Part shown: in pieces, positions 19,201 through 30,125 of the stretch
Numbering within the stretch: position 1 is the first letter of the stretch
Layout: every line of letters begins with the position of its first letter
NCBI GenBank assembly: GCA_007449985.2
Contig: VIIQ02000116.1
Location: 62,001 to 126,000, forward strand
Source of the DNA: Desmodesmus armatus
Lineage: Eukaryota; Chlorophyta; Chlorophyceae; Sphaeropleales; Scenedesmaceae
DNA: 64,000 nt
Reading direction: 5' to 3'
The notes under the pieces: model-generated
The model's database searches: none
Seen by the model: only the letters and a program-made list of their open reading frames with translations
Told to the model about the DNA's origin: nothing
Made by a program: the position numbers and the translations under genes

Positions 19201-21961
19201 ACAACCATTGCGGCTGCCACACGTGTGCTTCTGATGCTCCCCACTGTGCTGCTTCTAATCACTCTTTGTAGCTGTGCTGCTGCTGCTTTGTGAGATATCA
19301 CAAGCAAAATGCAGGTTTTAGGGGTGCACTGTGGGGGGTCAGCCAAGTTGAGGTAAAAAGCTGCCAGCTGCAACAGCAACAAAGACAAGCAGTTTTACAT
19401 TCATAAATAAGACCACTGCACCTGCTACTGATTGGCACCAACAGCTTACCCACAGGGGTTTGTGGCAGCAATGGGCGGCGGCAGGGGTTGAGGGTGCCGG
19501 AGGGCTGGGTGTGGCGCACACTTAGGGACAAAAGTTTTTACGACCGACACAAATCCCCTGTCACCACAAGACAGCAGCAGTTTCCGTTGATGTTCGGTAT
19601 TTGAACGTTTCTCAGCTTTCCCATTGCACTACTGCTGTGCGTTGGCCAAGGTGGTCAGCGCGGTGTTTTGTGGTGCGTGCAGCCGGCGATCGAGACTACC
19701 CTCCCCACCGGTTGACGCCACGCGCGCGCCTAGCCTTAGCCTTAGCCTTAGCCGCACGCCGCACCAGCACCAAGCACCTAGCTCCTCTGCCTACACCTTC
19801 CTTATTGATGGGGTGGTGGGAGCCTTGGGGTGCCTGCTCAGCTTCCACCAGCCTGTGGCCTGTTGTGTGTGTGTGTTCCAGAGGTGAAAACTGCCCTTTG
19901 TTTTCAGGGGTGCTGGCTGCCAGGTTGGCCTTCTCTGTGCTGAAGCTGCACATGGCTTTGGGGGACAGGGTGATGGGCTGGGGGTGAGGCATACATGCAG
20001 CTGGTGAGGCTATCTGCAGCATCCATTCCTGTGGCTGCAGCCTGGACTGAAGGGTGTGGGGGTCAAAATCACCTTGCAATTTCAGGCACTTTTTGAGGGG
20101 TTCACCCCCAGGGTTGCACTTGCATGCAGTGATGGTTGCAGTGATTGGCAGAGCCTGTCATGCAACTGCTCTGGTAGTGCACCTCTTCAGCTGTGTGGTG
20201 GTGGGTAATGATGACAAAGCTGATGTTCCAGCTTGTGAGTGCTACTGTGTCAGTGACATTGAGCACAAACTTTTGTCCCTAGGTGTACCTTTGAGCAGGC
20301 GGTCGTTGGAGATGATGATGAGGGTGTCCACAGCAGCCTCCAGGGAGGCAACAGCCATAGCTGCCTGCGCAACACAACACAACACAGTGCACAACACAAC
20401 ACAGCGCACAGCATGGCATGACACAGCAGAGCATTTATGCTGCAGCTACGCAAGGCAAACAAGACGCACAAGGCGGTGTCTGCCGCTTTCAAGTACCTGG
20501 ATTTTTTTCAGCACAAAGCCGCTGCAGGCGTCAGGGAGCTGGCCATCATCTGCTGCATGCGCCTGCACCAACAGCTACAACAAACACGCCCCACCCCGAT
20601 GGCCTGCCCATGTACCCTGCGCACCTGGCCCTTGCGCTGCCTTCCTTCAAAGCTGAAGGGTGTGGTCACGATGCCCACTGTAAGGATGCCCATCTCACGC
20701 GCAGTGCTGGCCACCACAGGAGCTGCACCACTGCCGGTTCCACCACCCATGCCAGCCTGTCAAGGCAGCAACACACATGGGTTACGTGAGCTGCTGCTCA
20801 CATGGCGCACAGTGAAGGTAGGTGATGAAGCTTTGGTTGAGCTGATGGACTATCTGATGCTGCGCAAGGTGCAATGGTGCGCACAAGCACAAGCAGGGGA
20901 GTGAGGGCATACCGTGACAAACACCAGGTCAGCTCCCGCCAGTGCTGCCTGAATGTCGCTCTTGCTCTCCTGGGCAGCTTCCTGCAGGCCCAAGGCAACA
21001 TAACAGCAGCAGCACAAAGCGGTGATGGTGTTGCGAACATTGCCATGACATGCGCTGCCTTCCTGCTGCATGGACACACATGCATCTTCCAAGTTGCCTT
21101 GCATGCTGGGCAGCACGCATGCATATTCCATCATACACCCATGTCCTACAACAGCATGCCGAGGCACAGTATCTGCTCGCCTGCACAGTGCGGCCGCAGG
21201 TCTTACCAGGCCAACACCAGGGTTGCCTCCAGCTCCAAGCCCACGTGTCAGCTTGCTGCCGATCTGGACCCGCCTGCTGGTTGGCAGGGGGCTGGCTGCC
21301 AACGCCTGCAGCAGCACAAGCACATATGTAGACTGGCGGCAAGCAGCTGCTGCATGTGCCGCAGGTGCAGGCGGTACTGTGTGCATGCGTACATCATGCA
21401 CCTGATGAGCTTGCGGCAGGACAGCTGCTGCCCTGTAGAGCATCTCGCCACGAGGCAGCAGCACCAAGTACTAACATGCACCCTTTGTGAGGGATATCGC
21501 ATGGCCTGGTCTCACCTGGGCATCTGTGTTCATCACATACATCTCAACGCCTGTCAGCTGATTGGCCAACATGCGGTTGACTGCGTTTGAACCGCCACCA
21601 CCAACACCCACAACCTGCAGCCATGGGGGCACAGTCAGCTGCGTGTTTGCGATCCTTTGGCACGTAAACCGTATAAGCACCGTGACACTGCTGACATTAC
21701 CTTGATCTTTGCCTCTCCAGTCACTGCCTGTGTCTGCACAGACTTTCGGCTGGGCCTGGTGGGTGGCAGCCACAGCCCACTGTCACCGCCAGCTTGGCCC
21801 CTGATCTGAGCACCGGGCATCTGCGATGTGCACCGTTGTGGCCTAGAAGGGCACAGCCTCAGCCCATGGGGCGTTGTAAGCTTGGGCGCCAGTGCTGTTG
21901 ATGGGTTTGCTGCCCTCCTGCCAGTGTGCAGCATGGTGCTGCTCTGGGTGCTGCAGATCAT
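16228..21961 (-). CDS. FTSZ2: Plastid division protein FtsZ2 (tubulin/FtsZ GTPase)
   Basis: Eleven exons on the minus strand: 21961-21701, 21614-21516, 21305-21207, 20981-20913, 20756-20625, 20364-20289, 17904-17810, 17452-17352, 17117-17003, 16616-16400 and 16349-16228, about 461 aa. All FtsZ motifs are visible: T1 [15 protein letters not shown]2 NTDAQ, T3 [10 protein letters not shown]4 GGGTGSG (about residues 180-186), T5 TTPFSFEG, T6 SNDRLL and the catalytic T7 NVDFADV (about 283-289). After VTIVATG comes an Asn/Gly/Gln/Ala-rich linker and a tail [12 protein letters not shown] that matches the FtsZ2/bacterial C-terminal partner-binding peptide. The first 85 or so residues look like a chloroplast transit peptide. 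FtsZ2 polymerises into the plastid division ring inside the stroma. Reaching the tail needs a 50-nt intron (16399-16350). Intron 6 is 2.4 kb and holds two mobile elements. An alternative start is 21934. The plant name is used by family similarity. Confidence 0.9.
18194..18956. mobile_element. Inverted-repeat element, copy 1, in FtsZ2 intron 6
   Basis: About 763 nt starting ACACTTAGGGACAAAAG and ending CTTTTGTCCCTAGGTGT, a 17-nt terminal inverted repeat with one mismatch. There is no coding capacity for a transposase, so it is a non-autonomous (MITE-like) element. It is nearly identical to copy 2 and contains two CCTTAG units where copy 2 has three. The outer left flank ends in TA, compatible with a TA target. 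Confidence 0.75.
19518..20286. mobile_element. Inverted-repeat element, copy 2, in FtsZ2 intron 6
   Basis: About 769 nt with the same ends and the same orientation as copy 1. Its right end lies two nucleotides from the exon 6 donor (exon 6 ends at 20289, intron begins GTACACCTAGGG on the minus strand). The outer right flank is TA, matching the left flank of copy 1, so the pair together behaves like one insertion. The 561 nt between the copies begins GCGCCAC and ends GTGGCGC, itself a short inverted repeat. Confidence 0.75.
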
Positions 21962-22808
21962 TCTGTGAGATGTTTATATGACGCTTCTGGGTTGGGACGT
22001 GTGTCGAGGGGATGCTGGGCGAAGAGCCGGTTGATGCTGACTTGAGTCAGTTGGAGTCTCTTTGCTCGTGATGCCTGCTGGCGTTGTGGCTATTGTGACT
22101 GGGTCCAAACCGATGCCAGGGATGTGGTGTGCGAGGATGTAGTGCTGGTTGCTGAGACCTACTGACTGCACTGTCAAATTTTGAAAAACCGCCGATCATA
22201 TCTGTCAGAAGCACGCCCGTTTGCCCCCCAACCTGCTTCTATGTATATCCAATTACTATTATTGTGTGGCTGCCCTTACGCCAGTGCACTCACGGCAGCT
22301 ACACACCAACTTCAGATCAGGGCGACGTTATGGCAGTCTGTCTTTCACCGGAACCTTTGCCTGCTATATATCATTCATTGTCTCATTCTGCATCCATAAT
22401 TTTTTTCAGTACTCTATGCTGGTGTCTGCTTGTTGTGGTTAGCTGGCCCCACATGCCCAAGGCAGCCAACCACTGACTTGGAAGCACAGGCACAGCCAAT
22501 GGAAATGCAGGCGCGTCCCAGGGTATGCGAGTTGCCTGCGACAGATTAACAGACATGATGATGCTATCAGTACTACACCTGGTTTCCAAACTGCACATTG
22601 TTTGCTAGTCCATGATCATGTTCATGTGTCTTGCCATGCATGCATCCATGTCCGGCAGCAGCTTGCTTGCCGTCTTTCACCATTTGTCGAAGTTAGCTGA
22701 CGTCTTGCCGTTGGTATTCCAGGTGGTTGCCCAAGCGGGCAATGATGTCACAGCATGCATGACCAGCAGCGTGGCGTAATTGGCTGATTGCTACACCAGC
22801 AGGTCGCA
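21962..22808. other. Bidirectional intergenic region, FtsZ2 / LtrA
   Basis: The two genes diverge from this 847-nt stretch, which should contain both promoters. It includes an AT-rich part around 22360-22420 that could carry core promoter elements. I see no gene and no clear motif. Confidence 0.45.
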
Positions 22809-25565
22809 ATGGAGTCTTACAGGCCCCTGGCTGCGCCTCCTGAGCTGTGTCAGGACTGGTCACAGCCTCACTCAGCCACCTGGCCCGAGCTGTTCACAGT
22901 AAGTGTGTATGCACACTTACTTGGCTCAGTGGGCAGGCACGTGCCTGTCCACTGAGCCAACCTTGCCATGCAGGCCAAAGGCTGACTGTATGTGAACCAC
23001 AGGACCTGTTCTTTGTGGCAGCAATCTCGAACCTCAGCCACCTCTTCAACAAGGGCCCTGATGCACCCAATGCAGGTGTGTGCAGCACCGTAGCACAGTA
23101 CACGTGCACAGCGTATTGGACTCACACTGGTGTACTCGGTGCAATGCATGGCATGCATCTTGACAATGGTCGCAATTGAGTTGGAGAACTGCACACTGCC
23201 TGCACGAGTTTCTGACATGGTGCTGGTTGTTCTTCCGCAGGCCGCATTGTGCTGTACCATGCCCTGGTGTTCTTCTTGTGGGCTGACTACACCATGCTCA
23301 AGACACGCTTTAAGTGAGGCACCCTAGGGCTGCCTAATCAGAACAGGCAAGCCTCAGCAGGCTGCTGCTTCAACTTTTCAACATGTCAGTATCAGCCTCA
23401 TGGCCAAGCCCAACCAGCAAGGGCCGTTTCAGTGCAGACACTCCATGAAGTCTCCAGGCTGGCATCACATCACACTCCGTCTGATAGCAGGCTGTATTAG
23501 CTCAAACAACCTCATCACTCAGAGCTGCCTGCCGCTTGTCGCAGGTTGCGCGGCTTGCTGCTCCGTACTGTGGGTCTAAGCATGCTGCTGGGGCTGCTAG
23601 GGCTGTCCATCAGCTGCCGCTCAGACATCAGTGGTACAGGCTGCTTGCAGGCGGCTACGCCCTCACCCGTGCAAGCCTGTCCTCCATTCACGCCGTTATA
23701 GCCTGGAGCATCCTGAGGGCCAGGGCGCTGTGCCTTGTGAATGGAGGGTTGGGGCTGCTGCTGGCTGTCGCGCCTGCTGTACTGGCGTGGCAAGCAACAC
23801 ATGAGGAGGCCTACTCCATGCACATTGCTGTCATGGCGCTTGTAGCAGTAGGTGAGTTCAAGGCTCACTGAAGCTCAGTGTACGCAGCACCATTGCTTGC
23901 TAGCCGCGGCAACCACCTCAACAGCACCACTGTGTCCAGCTGCACCAAACACTGCTGGCAGTAATTTGACTGAATGCATGGGAGCACTGTTGCTCCAAAT
24001 ACTGCCAATGTTCAGCAATTGTCACTGTGACAGCACTGCTGTCAAAGGAGCCGCAAGCAACTCCAGACTCTTTTAATGTTGCTTGCATGTACTCCTTAGG
24101 TGAAGCCATCATCCCTGCCATCCCCTCCGTGTTCCCCAGCATCAACATACCCTTGCACGTGCAGCACATGAACCAGCGTCTAGGCAAGCTGGTGATGCTG
24201 CACCTGGGCCAGGCTGTCATTGGCATGGCGGCCACACCCCTGCAGTCCACTCAGCAGCAGTTTGTGGGTGTAGGTCTTGCTGCCACACTGGTCTGGGCCC
24301 TCCACCTAAACTACTACCATGTGGAGGCTGATAAGCACAGCCATGCGTACAGGCAGAGCAGGGTCAGGGGCGTGCTGTTCTTCTACTGCCACTGGGTGCT
24401 GCTGCTGGCACTGCTGTTCACTGGGAGTGGGCTGAGGCTGCTGCTGGGTGAGTGGGTGGGGTCGTATAGGAATGGCGCAAGCTGACGGTTGCTGGGGCCA
24501 GCGCAACAGCAGTCAGGCCTGCTAGACGCCTGGTCTGGTTGACTCTGACGTGAAATATCCACCAGTGCAATGCATTTCAGTGCTTTTGAGAGCCACCATG
24601 GGAAAGCACCGACCACTTGGTCACCAGGAATGCACCTTGGAGAGCAAGAGTGGGCTGTGCCTGGCCCTTGCTGGCTTGTGATCTTGACAAACATGTTGTG
24701 TGCCTGCCTGCAGGCCTGTACCCTGGGCCCACTGATGCACCACACCTGGAGCCACCAGCACCCTGGGATGTGAGTGTGTGCGCAATAGCCAAGCCACTGC
24801 CACTGAGCTGTCCATACGCGGGAAATGCAGTAATCAGTGCAGGGTTGCCAGAATGCGCTTCTCAGCCGCCATTGTGGCAGGTGGTGGTTGCTACTGGCAG
24901 GGACAGCACTAGTAGTGCCGCAGCGCAGTTGGGCCAACTGCAAACTCAGCCTTGCCTGTTTGTCCACTCCAGCAGACACCACACACGTGGTGCACACTTT
25001 GTGCGCCGCAGCGGCTGTCTTTATTTGGCGAATTTATGCCCTGCCTTGCCCTGCCCTGCCCTGCCCCCCCATTGCTTCCGCCCTGCAGACCAGCTGCCTG
25101 TTGTGTGTTGCCTACGCCTCCTCGCTGCACTTGGTAGGCATCACCCGTGCTGCCCACTTGTTCAGTGTGGACCGCTCCCATGGAGCTGTGCGCTCCGTAG
25201 AGAGGGCAGGGGTCAAAGGCTGGTGGTTGACCTGGTGGGCGCTGCTGTGCATCTGGCCACTGCCTGTCTACTTCTTGCCTCTGCTTGTTGCAAAGCTCAA
25301 CGCTGCTAATGCACTTGAAAGTCTGGTCACCTGTGATGCATCGTATGGCAGTTTGGGTGGTGGGGAAGTTGTGCACAGTGGTGACGGAGGTGTGGGTGGA
25401 GCCTTGAGTGTGACTGTGCTGCTGGTTGTGCTTGCTGCACACAATGTGTTGCTAACATGTGCTGAGTCTGTGCTTGCACACATGATCACCAAGACACCTG
25501 TGCTTGATAACCTGACTGCACCACCTGATGGACCTGGTGATGCAGCTGATGGTGGCAGCTGCTGA
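22809..25565 (+). CDS. LtrA-family (low temperature requirement A) membrane protein
   Basis: Exons proposed: 22809-22898, 23003-23075, 23241-23313, 23545-23633, 23651-23851, 24100-24447, 24714-24769 and 25089-25565, about 468 aa in one frame. The N-terminus WPELFTDLFFVAAISNLSHL matches the LtrA signature (W-ELFFD-VFVAA). Later come VLYHALVFFLWADYT, GGYALTRASLSS and the ALVAVGEAIIPAI block that corresponds to the family's LGES segment. Around eight to ten hydrophobic helices are visible; a hydrophilic Gly/Asp-rich stretch follows ALESLVTCDASYG. The biochemical role of the family is not established. Frame continuity between 23545 and 23851 requires removing a 17-nt GT..AG segment (23634-23650) or assuming a frameshift. 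One further small exon within 24770-25088 cannot be excluded, so the C-terminal half is less certain. Confidence 0.75.
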
Positions 25566-26468
25566 CTTGTGAGTTGTGACGCAGTTGATCACGATCCACA
25601 TTGGAAGTCCTGCACGGTGTTGAAATGGGCCAAGCCGTAGCTGGCCATGGCTGTTTTGGCAGTGATGATGTCTGCTAGCTAGCCATTGTGTTGCCCTGTT
25701 TGTCAGGCTGGCTTTGCATGGTGCTCACCAGCTTGTCCTACACAGACTCCATACTCTCAGACCTGAGGGTAGAGTGAGCTCATTCTTAAAATGATTGCGA
25801 CAGGATCAGTAGTTACGCACACACATCCATGAAGCAGGACTGTTGACCCGCCAGCTGTTGGCAACAGGGCCCTCAAAGTTTGAGGAGCCAGTCAACTGCA
25901 GGGCCTGCATTGCATGTGTCCTGAGCCTCAGGGATAGTTACTGGTTTCCAGTTGATGACAGTATCATAATTTAAAGCATCCAAGGTGCTAAGGTATGCCC
26001 AGCCCAACACATTCATCGCATCACCACTGGTGATGTAGGCATGAGATCACCGTGATCATGGTGGTCATGACCGCCTCACCAATCACAGTACACATGCGGT
26101 GCACTGTTGGGCCTGACAACCACGAGTGGCAGGCCTCCATCAACATTGCACAGTCAATCTGCCGCCCAAAGTGCGCACAGGATGACTCACATGGCCTTGC
26201 CACGCACAGCTTGCAACACAGCAGACCAAGGACATAAACTTTATGTGACCGAACAACATGCCCTACCTACGGGGTACACCACCCCGCACCAAGCCAGCAT
26301 GGTCCTGAAGCCATGCTGTACTGCAGCAGTAGCTAGTAGCTCCTCCCACAGGCTACAGGGCTGCCAAACCCATACCGCACCCCTCAGGGTTCCTGGCAGG
26401 AACAGGGTAGGCAGCAGTTCTGCACCAATTCACCCAGAAATGTCAGCCTGAATAGGCAGTGCCTATGC
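25566..26468. other. Intergenic, tail-to-tail between LtrA and Cys-rich gene
   Basis: No gene is seen. The region presumably carries the 3' ends of the two converging genes. Short direct and inverted words such as GTGATGATG/CATCACCAC around 26020-26060 have no clear meaning. Confidence 0.5.
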
Positions 26469-26736
26469 TCAAGCCGCGTCGCACTTGCCGCCGCACTGAT
26501 CTGGGAGGAACTCATTGCAGCGATCCTTGGGGCTCCCCTTGTTGCAGTGCTCCCATTTGCAGCCACCAAACAACTGATGGCACTGGCCCATGCAACCCGC
26601 ACCAACAAGGATAGCCCCCACGCGGCATTGAAACTTTGTGTTGGCACATTGGAAGGGCCCACCTCCAGGTTCAGTGCATAAAAACTCCTTGAAAGGTGCC
26701 GGTGCCGGGGGTGGTGGTGGTGCACCACCTAAGGCA

Positions 26737-26786
<50 letters not shown>

Positions 26787-27120
26787 GCAGCAACATCAGA
26801 CGTCATGCGTATTGCACTGGCACCCACCCAAAGCCTCTAGTCAATGTAGGGCCACCGCGTTTGACAAAGCCACGAAGGTCATGTGGCATCTTGAATCATC
26901 ACCGTCTCAGACTCACAGCTCACGGTGAGCTCAGCATTGGAAGCCATGATGGAGTCAGCTTGATGCCTCCTGCTTACCTTTGTTAGTGCAGTCACAGTTG
27001 GCATCACACTTGCAGCCACCATTGGCTTCTGGGAGGTTGCACTTGTCACACTTCCCTCCTCCACCTCCTCCTGTAGGCTGACCACCTGTGGCGCATCACA
27101 AATGCCACAACAACACACAT

Positions 27121-27153
<33 letters not shown>

Positions 27154-27618
27154 TCAGCACAAACGACTCGGAGTCAGCATCTCTCAAAGCATCTCCATGC
27201 ATGCCAAGTTTGACATGCATGCAGCGGAACATGGTGCTGGTTGAGTAGCTGCCATGCCTGCTGTTGTGCTTTTGGTCTGCTGGTGACAGCCCACTGCTGG
27301 GGCATCCTGGAGCATGGGCAGGATCCTGCACAAGCCTGAAGCCAGCCCAGGGAATTGTGCTTACCTGGGAGGCAAGCGCAGTTGGCATCGCATTTGCAAC
27401 CGCCCGCGTCAACAGGTCGGTTGCACTTGGCGCAAGCGTCTTCAGCCAGGCCGCGAGAGACAACCTGCGAGCAACATGGCACATGAGCTTGGACGTTCGC
27501 GGCATGCCTGCATACGCGGGACAACAGTGATGCAGGCGAGGCAGCTTACCAGGTCGGGGCCACACAGCAGCAGCAGCATAGCCAGCGCGACCACGGGAAC
27601 AGCGTATGTTGGAGTCAT
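26469..27618 (-). CDS. Secreted Cys-rich protein sharing signal peptide and module with the CAP gene
   Basis: Four exons on the minus strand, 27618-27550, 27464-27365, 27085-26978 and 26728-26469, give about 178 aa. Exon 1 is a signal peptide (core VVALAMLLLLCGPDL) almost identical to that of the divergent CAP gene. Exons 2 and 3 each encode a short module with the pattern C-x2-C-x(n)-GGCKCDANCxC, and exon 3 has a Gly-rich leader. Exon 4 starts with a Pro-rich spacer (GGAPPPPPAPAPF) and holds a larger Cys-rich region including GAGCMGQCHQLFGGC and ending CGGKCDAA. It has no CAP domain. The module pattern suggests disulphide-bonded or metal-binding knots in an extracellular protein; I recognise no named family. 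Introns contain CAG runs of 10-14 units (26741-26782, about 27123-27153). Confidence 0.75.
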
Positions 27619-28321
27619 AATGATGGAGCAGCTTGAAAGCTAATCGAAAAGCAGGTAGAAGCTACGCAGGGGGCGTGCACAACGAGTACGCCGACAGAGA
27701 AGGAGCGCGACGTTCAGGCTTGGCAATAGCAAAGAGAGCCTGGTACTGCATCGTTTGGAGGTGGTCTGACTTTTATAGGGGTTGGTTGAGTCGACCGTTG
27801 CAGGTTGACCGACCACCAGGTGATGGCCACCCGACCTTCACCGACGTCGGCGCACATGCACACTCGCGATACTCGATGAAATGCCCAGCATCTTCCAGGC
27901 GATGCAGCATTCTGTTTTAGTGCTGCATAATTCACATCTGGCTTTTACACGTGCAAGCCCAAAAGCCATTGCCCAAATGTAACGTCCAAGGGTTGGACTT
28001 GCACACGCGACCACCGGGGTCTGGACCGTTGCAAGTCACCGATGGGCAACTGCGACGACCAGAGTGGGCCTTGCACACCCGACCACCCGGCGATGGTCAC
28101 CCCACATTCACCGGCGTCGGCCTTCACATGCACACTCGCGGGGCAATAAAAGGCCCAGCATCATCCTGGTGATGCAGTATCCAATCGACTACTGCTGCAT
28201 AGTATACAGTACGCATATCCACAAACCTAGGTTTCTGATCTGCAACACCGCCGTGCCCAACGTGCAAGCCCTTGCCATAAGCCACTGCGCTCCGCGCCGA
28301 CTGGGCTGCTGCTCCAGCGTC
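27619..28321. promoter_or_regulatory. Shared bidirectional promoter with an internal direct repeat
   Basis: This 703-nt region separates the two divergent start codons. A TATAAAA box for the minus gene lies at 27777-27771 and an AATAAAAGG box for the plus gene at about 28145-28153. A block of about 100-120 nt is directly repeated (about 27806-27905 and 28078-28175), sharing words such as CACATGCACACTCGCG and GCCCAGCATC. Several GACCACC/GGTGGTC-type words are also repeated. The repeat could carry shared control sites. Confidence 0.55.
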
Positions 28322-30125
28322 ATGTTTCCGCGCTGTGCTGTTGCAGTGGTCGCGCTGGCTATGCTGCTGTTGTTGTGCGGCCCTGATCTAGTAAGTTGCC
28401 TCAACCGGTGGTGACCCAGCCCGTTCACTGCGATCAAGTCGCGACCTTCACAATTCAACTTCTTTTCGTCCTGATGCGTACAGGTTGTCTCTCGCAGTCT
28501 GTCTCAAGACCGTTGCGGCAAGTGCAGCATCCCTGTGAACGCTGGTGGTTGCAAATGCGATGCAAACTGCGATTGCCTCGGGGGTAAGTGAGCAGTACGC
28601 CCTTGCGACAATAACGCACATACAAGGCTCTGCCATCAGCTGCTTCTGATTTGGTCCGCCCATCACTTTGAAGGGTGTCAAGCTGCTAGCTTTGACTCAG
28701 ATGATTGGCGCTGCTGCTGTTGTGTTGCAGGCGGTGCTCAGCGTGCAGCCGCTGTGGCAGGAGGATCCTCTCCAACCTCTGCTGGTGGAAGGGCTGCCCT
28801 TGACGCCCACAACCAGCACAGAGCCAAGCATGGCGCCGCCTCTCTGATATGGGACAAGGGGCTAGAGCAAAGCGCCTACAACTTTGCCTCTCGCTGTGAA
28901 TTCAAGCATGACAACAACAGGGGCGGCCAGGGCGAGAACTTGTTCATCAGCAGCGACCTCAACGAAGACCGTTTGATGGAAGTCGCAACAAACGGATGGT
29001 GAGTCTATACCCTTCTATGCCCGTTCCAAGGGCTTGAACAGTGTGTCTGTCGCTCTGGGCTGCATCTACTGCTGCTGACTGTAACTACCGCTGCTGACTC
29101 AACTGAGCTGCTACTACCGCTCACCATCCGTCTCTGTTGCTGCACTTTTGACCTGTAGGTATGGTGAAGTTCGGCACTGGAACCCCAGGAGCCCTGGTTT
29201 TTCAGCAGCCACAGGACACTTTACGCAGGTTAGTAGCCTGTCTCAGTAAGGCTGCTCTCATACGGGCGTGTCAGCTGGCCAGGATACAAACTTGGGTCAT
29301 TGATCATGCCGCCTCAGTTGCATTGACTGTCGTTCATGCGGCATGACTGTTACCTAATGGGTGACGCAGCCCCAATTAGAAGCTTCGAAGGTGCCGCACT
29401 GCGGCTGAGCAACCCTTCAATTGCAGCCATGCACATCATCATGTGGGGCCAACACCTAAGCACGCTATGACAACTTCACAGTCGACAGTCATTTGACCAT
29501 GGCAATGCACCCCCAACAATGCACTGTTGTGATTGTCGCATGTTTGCGCACGTGATGCAGGTTGTGTGGAAAGGCACGACCCATGTGGGGTGTGCTGCAT
29601 ACGCATGCCGCAATGGTGTGCGCGGCTTCAATGCTCCAAGAGGCTCTATGGTTGTCTGCAGGTAAGGCTTAGGCTGAGTGTAGCTGCTGTCTGTTGCAAC
29701 ATACCAACTGGGTTGACGTGCAGGGGGGAACAGGGTGCCTTGCGTGGCTTGCAATGCCACAGCAGCAGCCAAGAGCAAAACCTCTGTATCTAATGACCAG
29801 CAGCTAGCACATGTCCCCATTACAGCCTGTGCTGAGCATTGAATGCTGTACTTCTGCAGCAAGAGTGTGGGACAATGATAGCTGGTTGTGTCACCTCAGG
29901 GACTTCACAATGGCAGAAACATCAACCAGTTGCACCCTCAACTCAACTCAAATCAAAGTTACACCTGTAGCTATGTAGCTCAAGAGCCTCAAGTTCGCCC
30001 ATGGGAGACTTACTGTTGGCATTGAACAAGCCATACTTGACCTGACCCGTCTTGTCTGCTGCCATCCGTGTTCCAGGTACTCACCTCCAGGCAATGTACA
30101 TGGTGGTTTTGCAGCAAATGTGTAA
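28322..30125 (+). CDS. Secreted CAP/SCP/PR-1 domain protein with N-terminal Cys-rich module
   Basis: Six exons, 28322-28390, 28484-28583, 28731-28998, 29159-29228, 29561-29661 and 30077-30125, give about 218 aa. Exon 1 is a signal peptide. Exon 2 (100 nt, the same length as in the divergent neighbour) encodes one Cys module ending GGCKCDANCDC. Exons 3-6 form a CAP domain: ALDAHNQHRAKHGAASLIWD, the GENLF glutamate, WYGEVRHWNP, GHFTQVVWKGTTHVGCA and the CAP2 motif CRYSPPGNV near the C-terminus. The His, Glu and His residues that line the CAP cleft are present. CAP proteins are extracellular and in several lineages bind sterols or lipids or act in defence. The role here is not known. The stop overlaps a TGTAA word. 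Confidence 0.88.

Noticed and set aside
18194..20286. LTR retrotransposon with 765-nt LTRs
   Set aside because: The repeats have their own inverted ends, do not start TG and end CA, and the 561-nt interior has no coding capacity or primer-binding site that I can see. Two TIR elements fit better.
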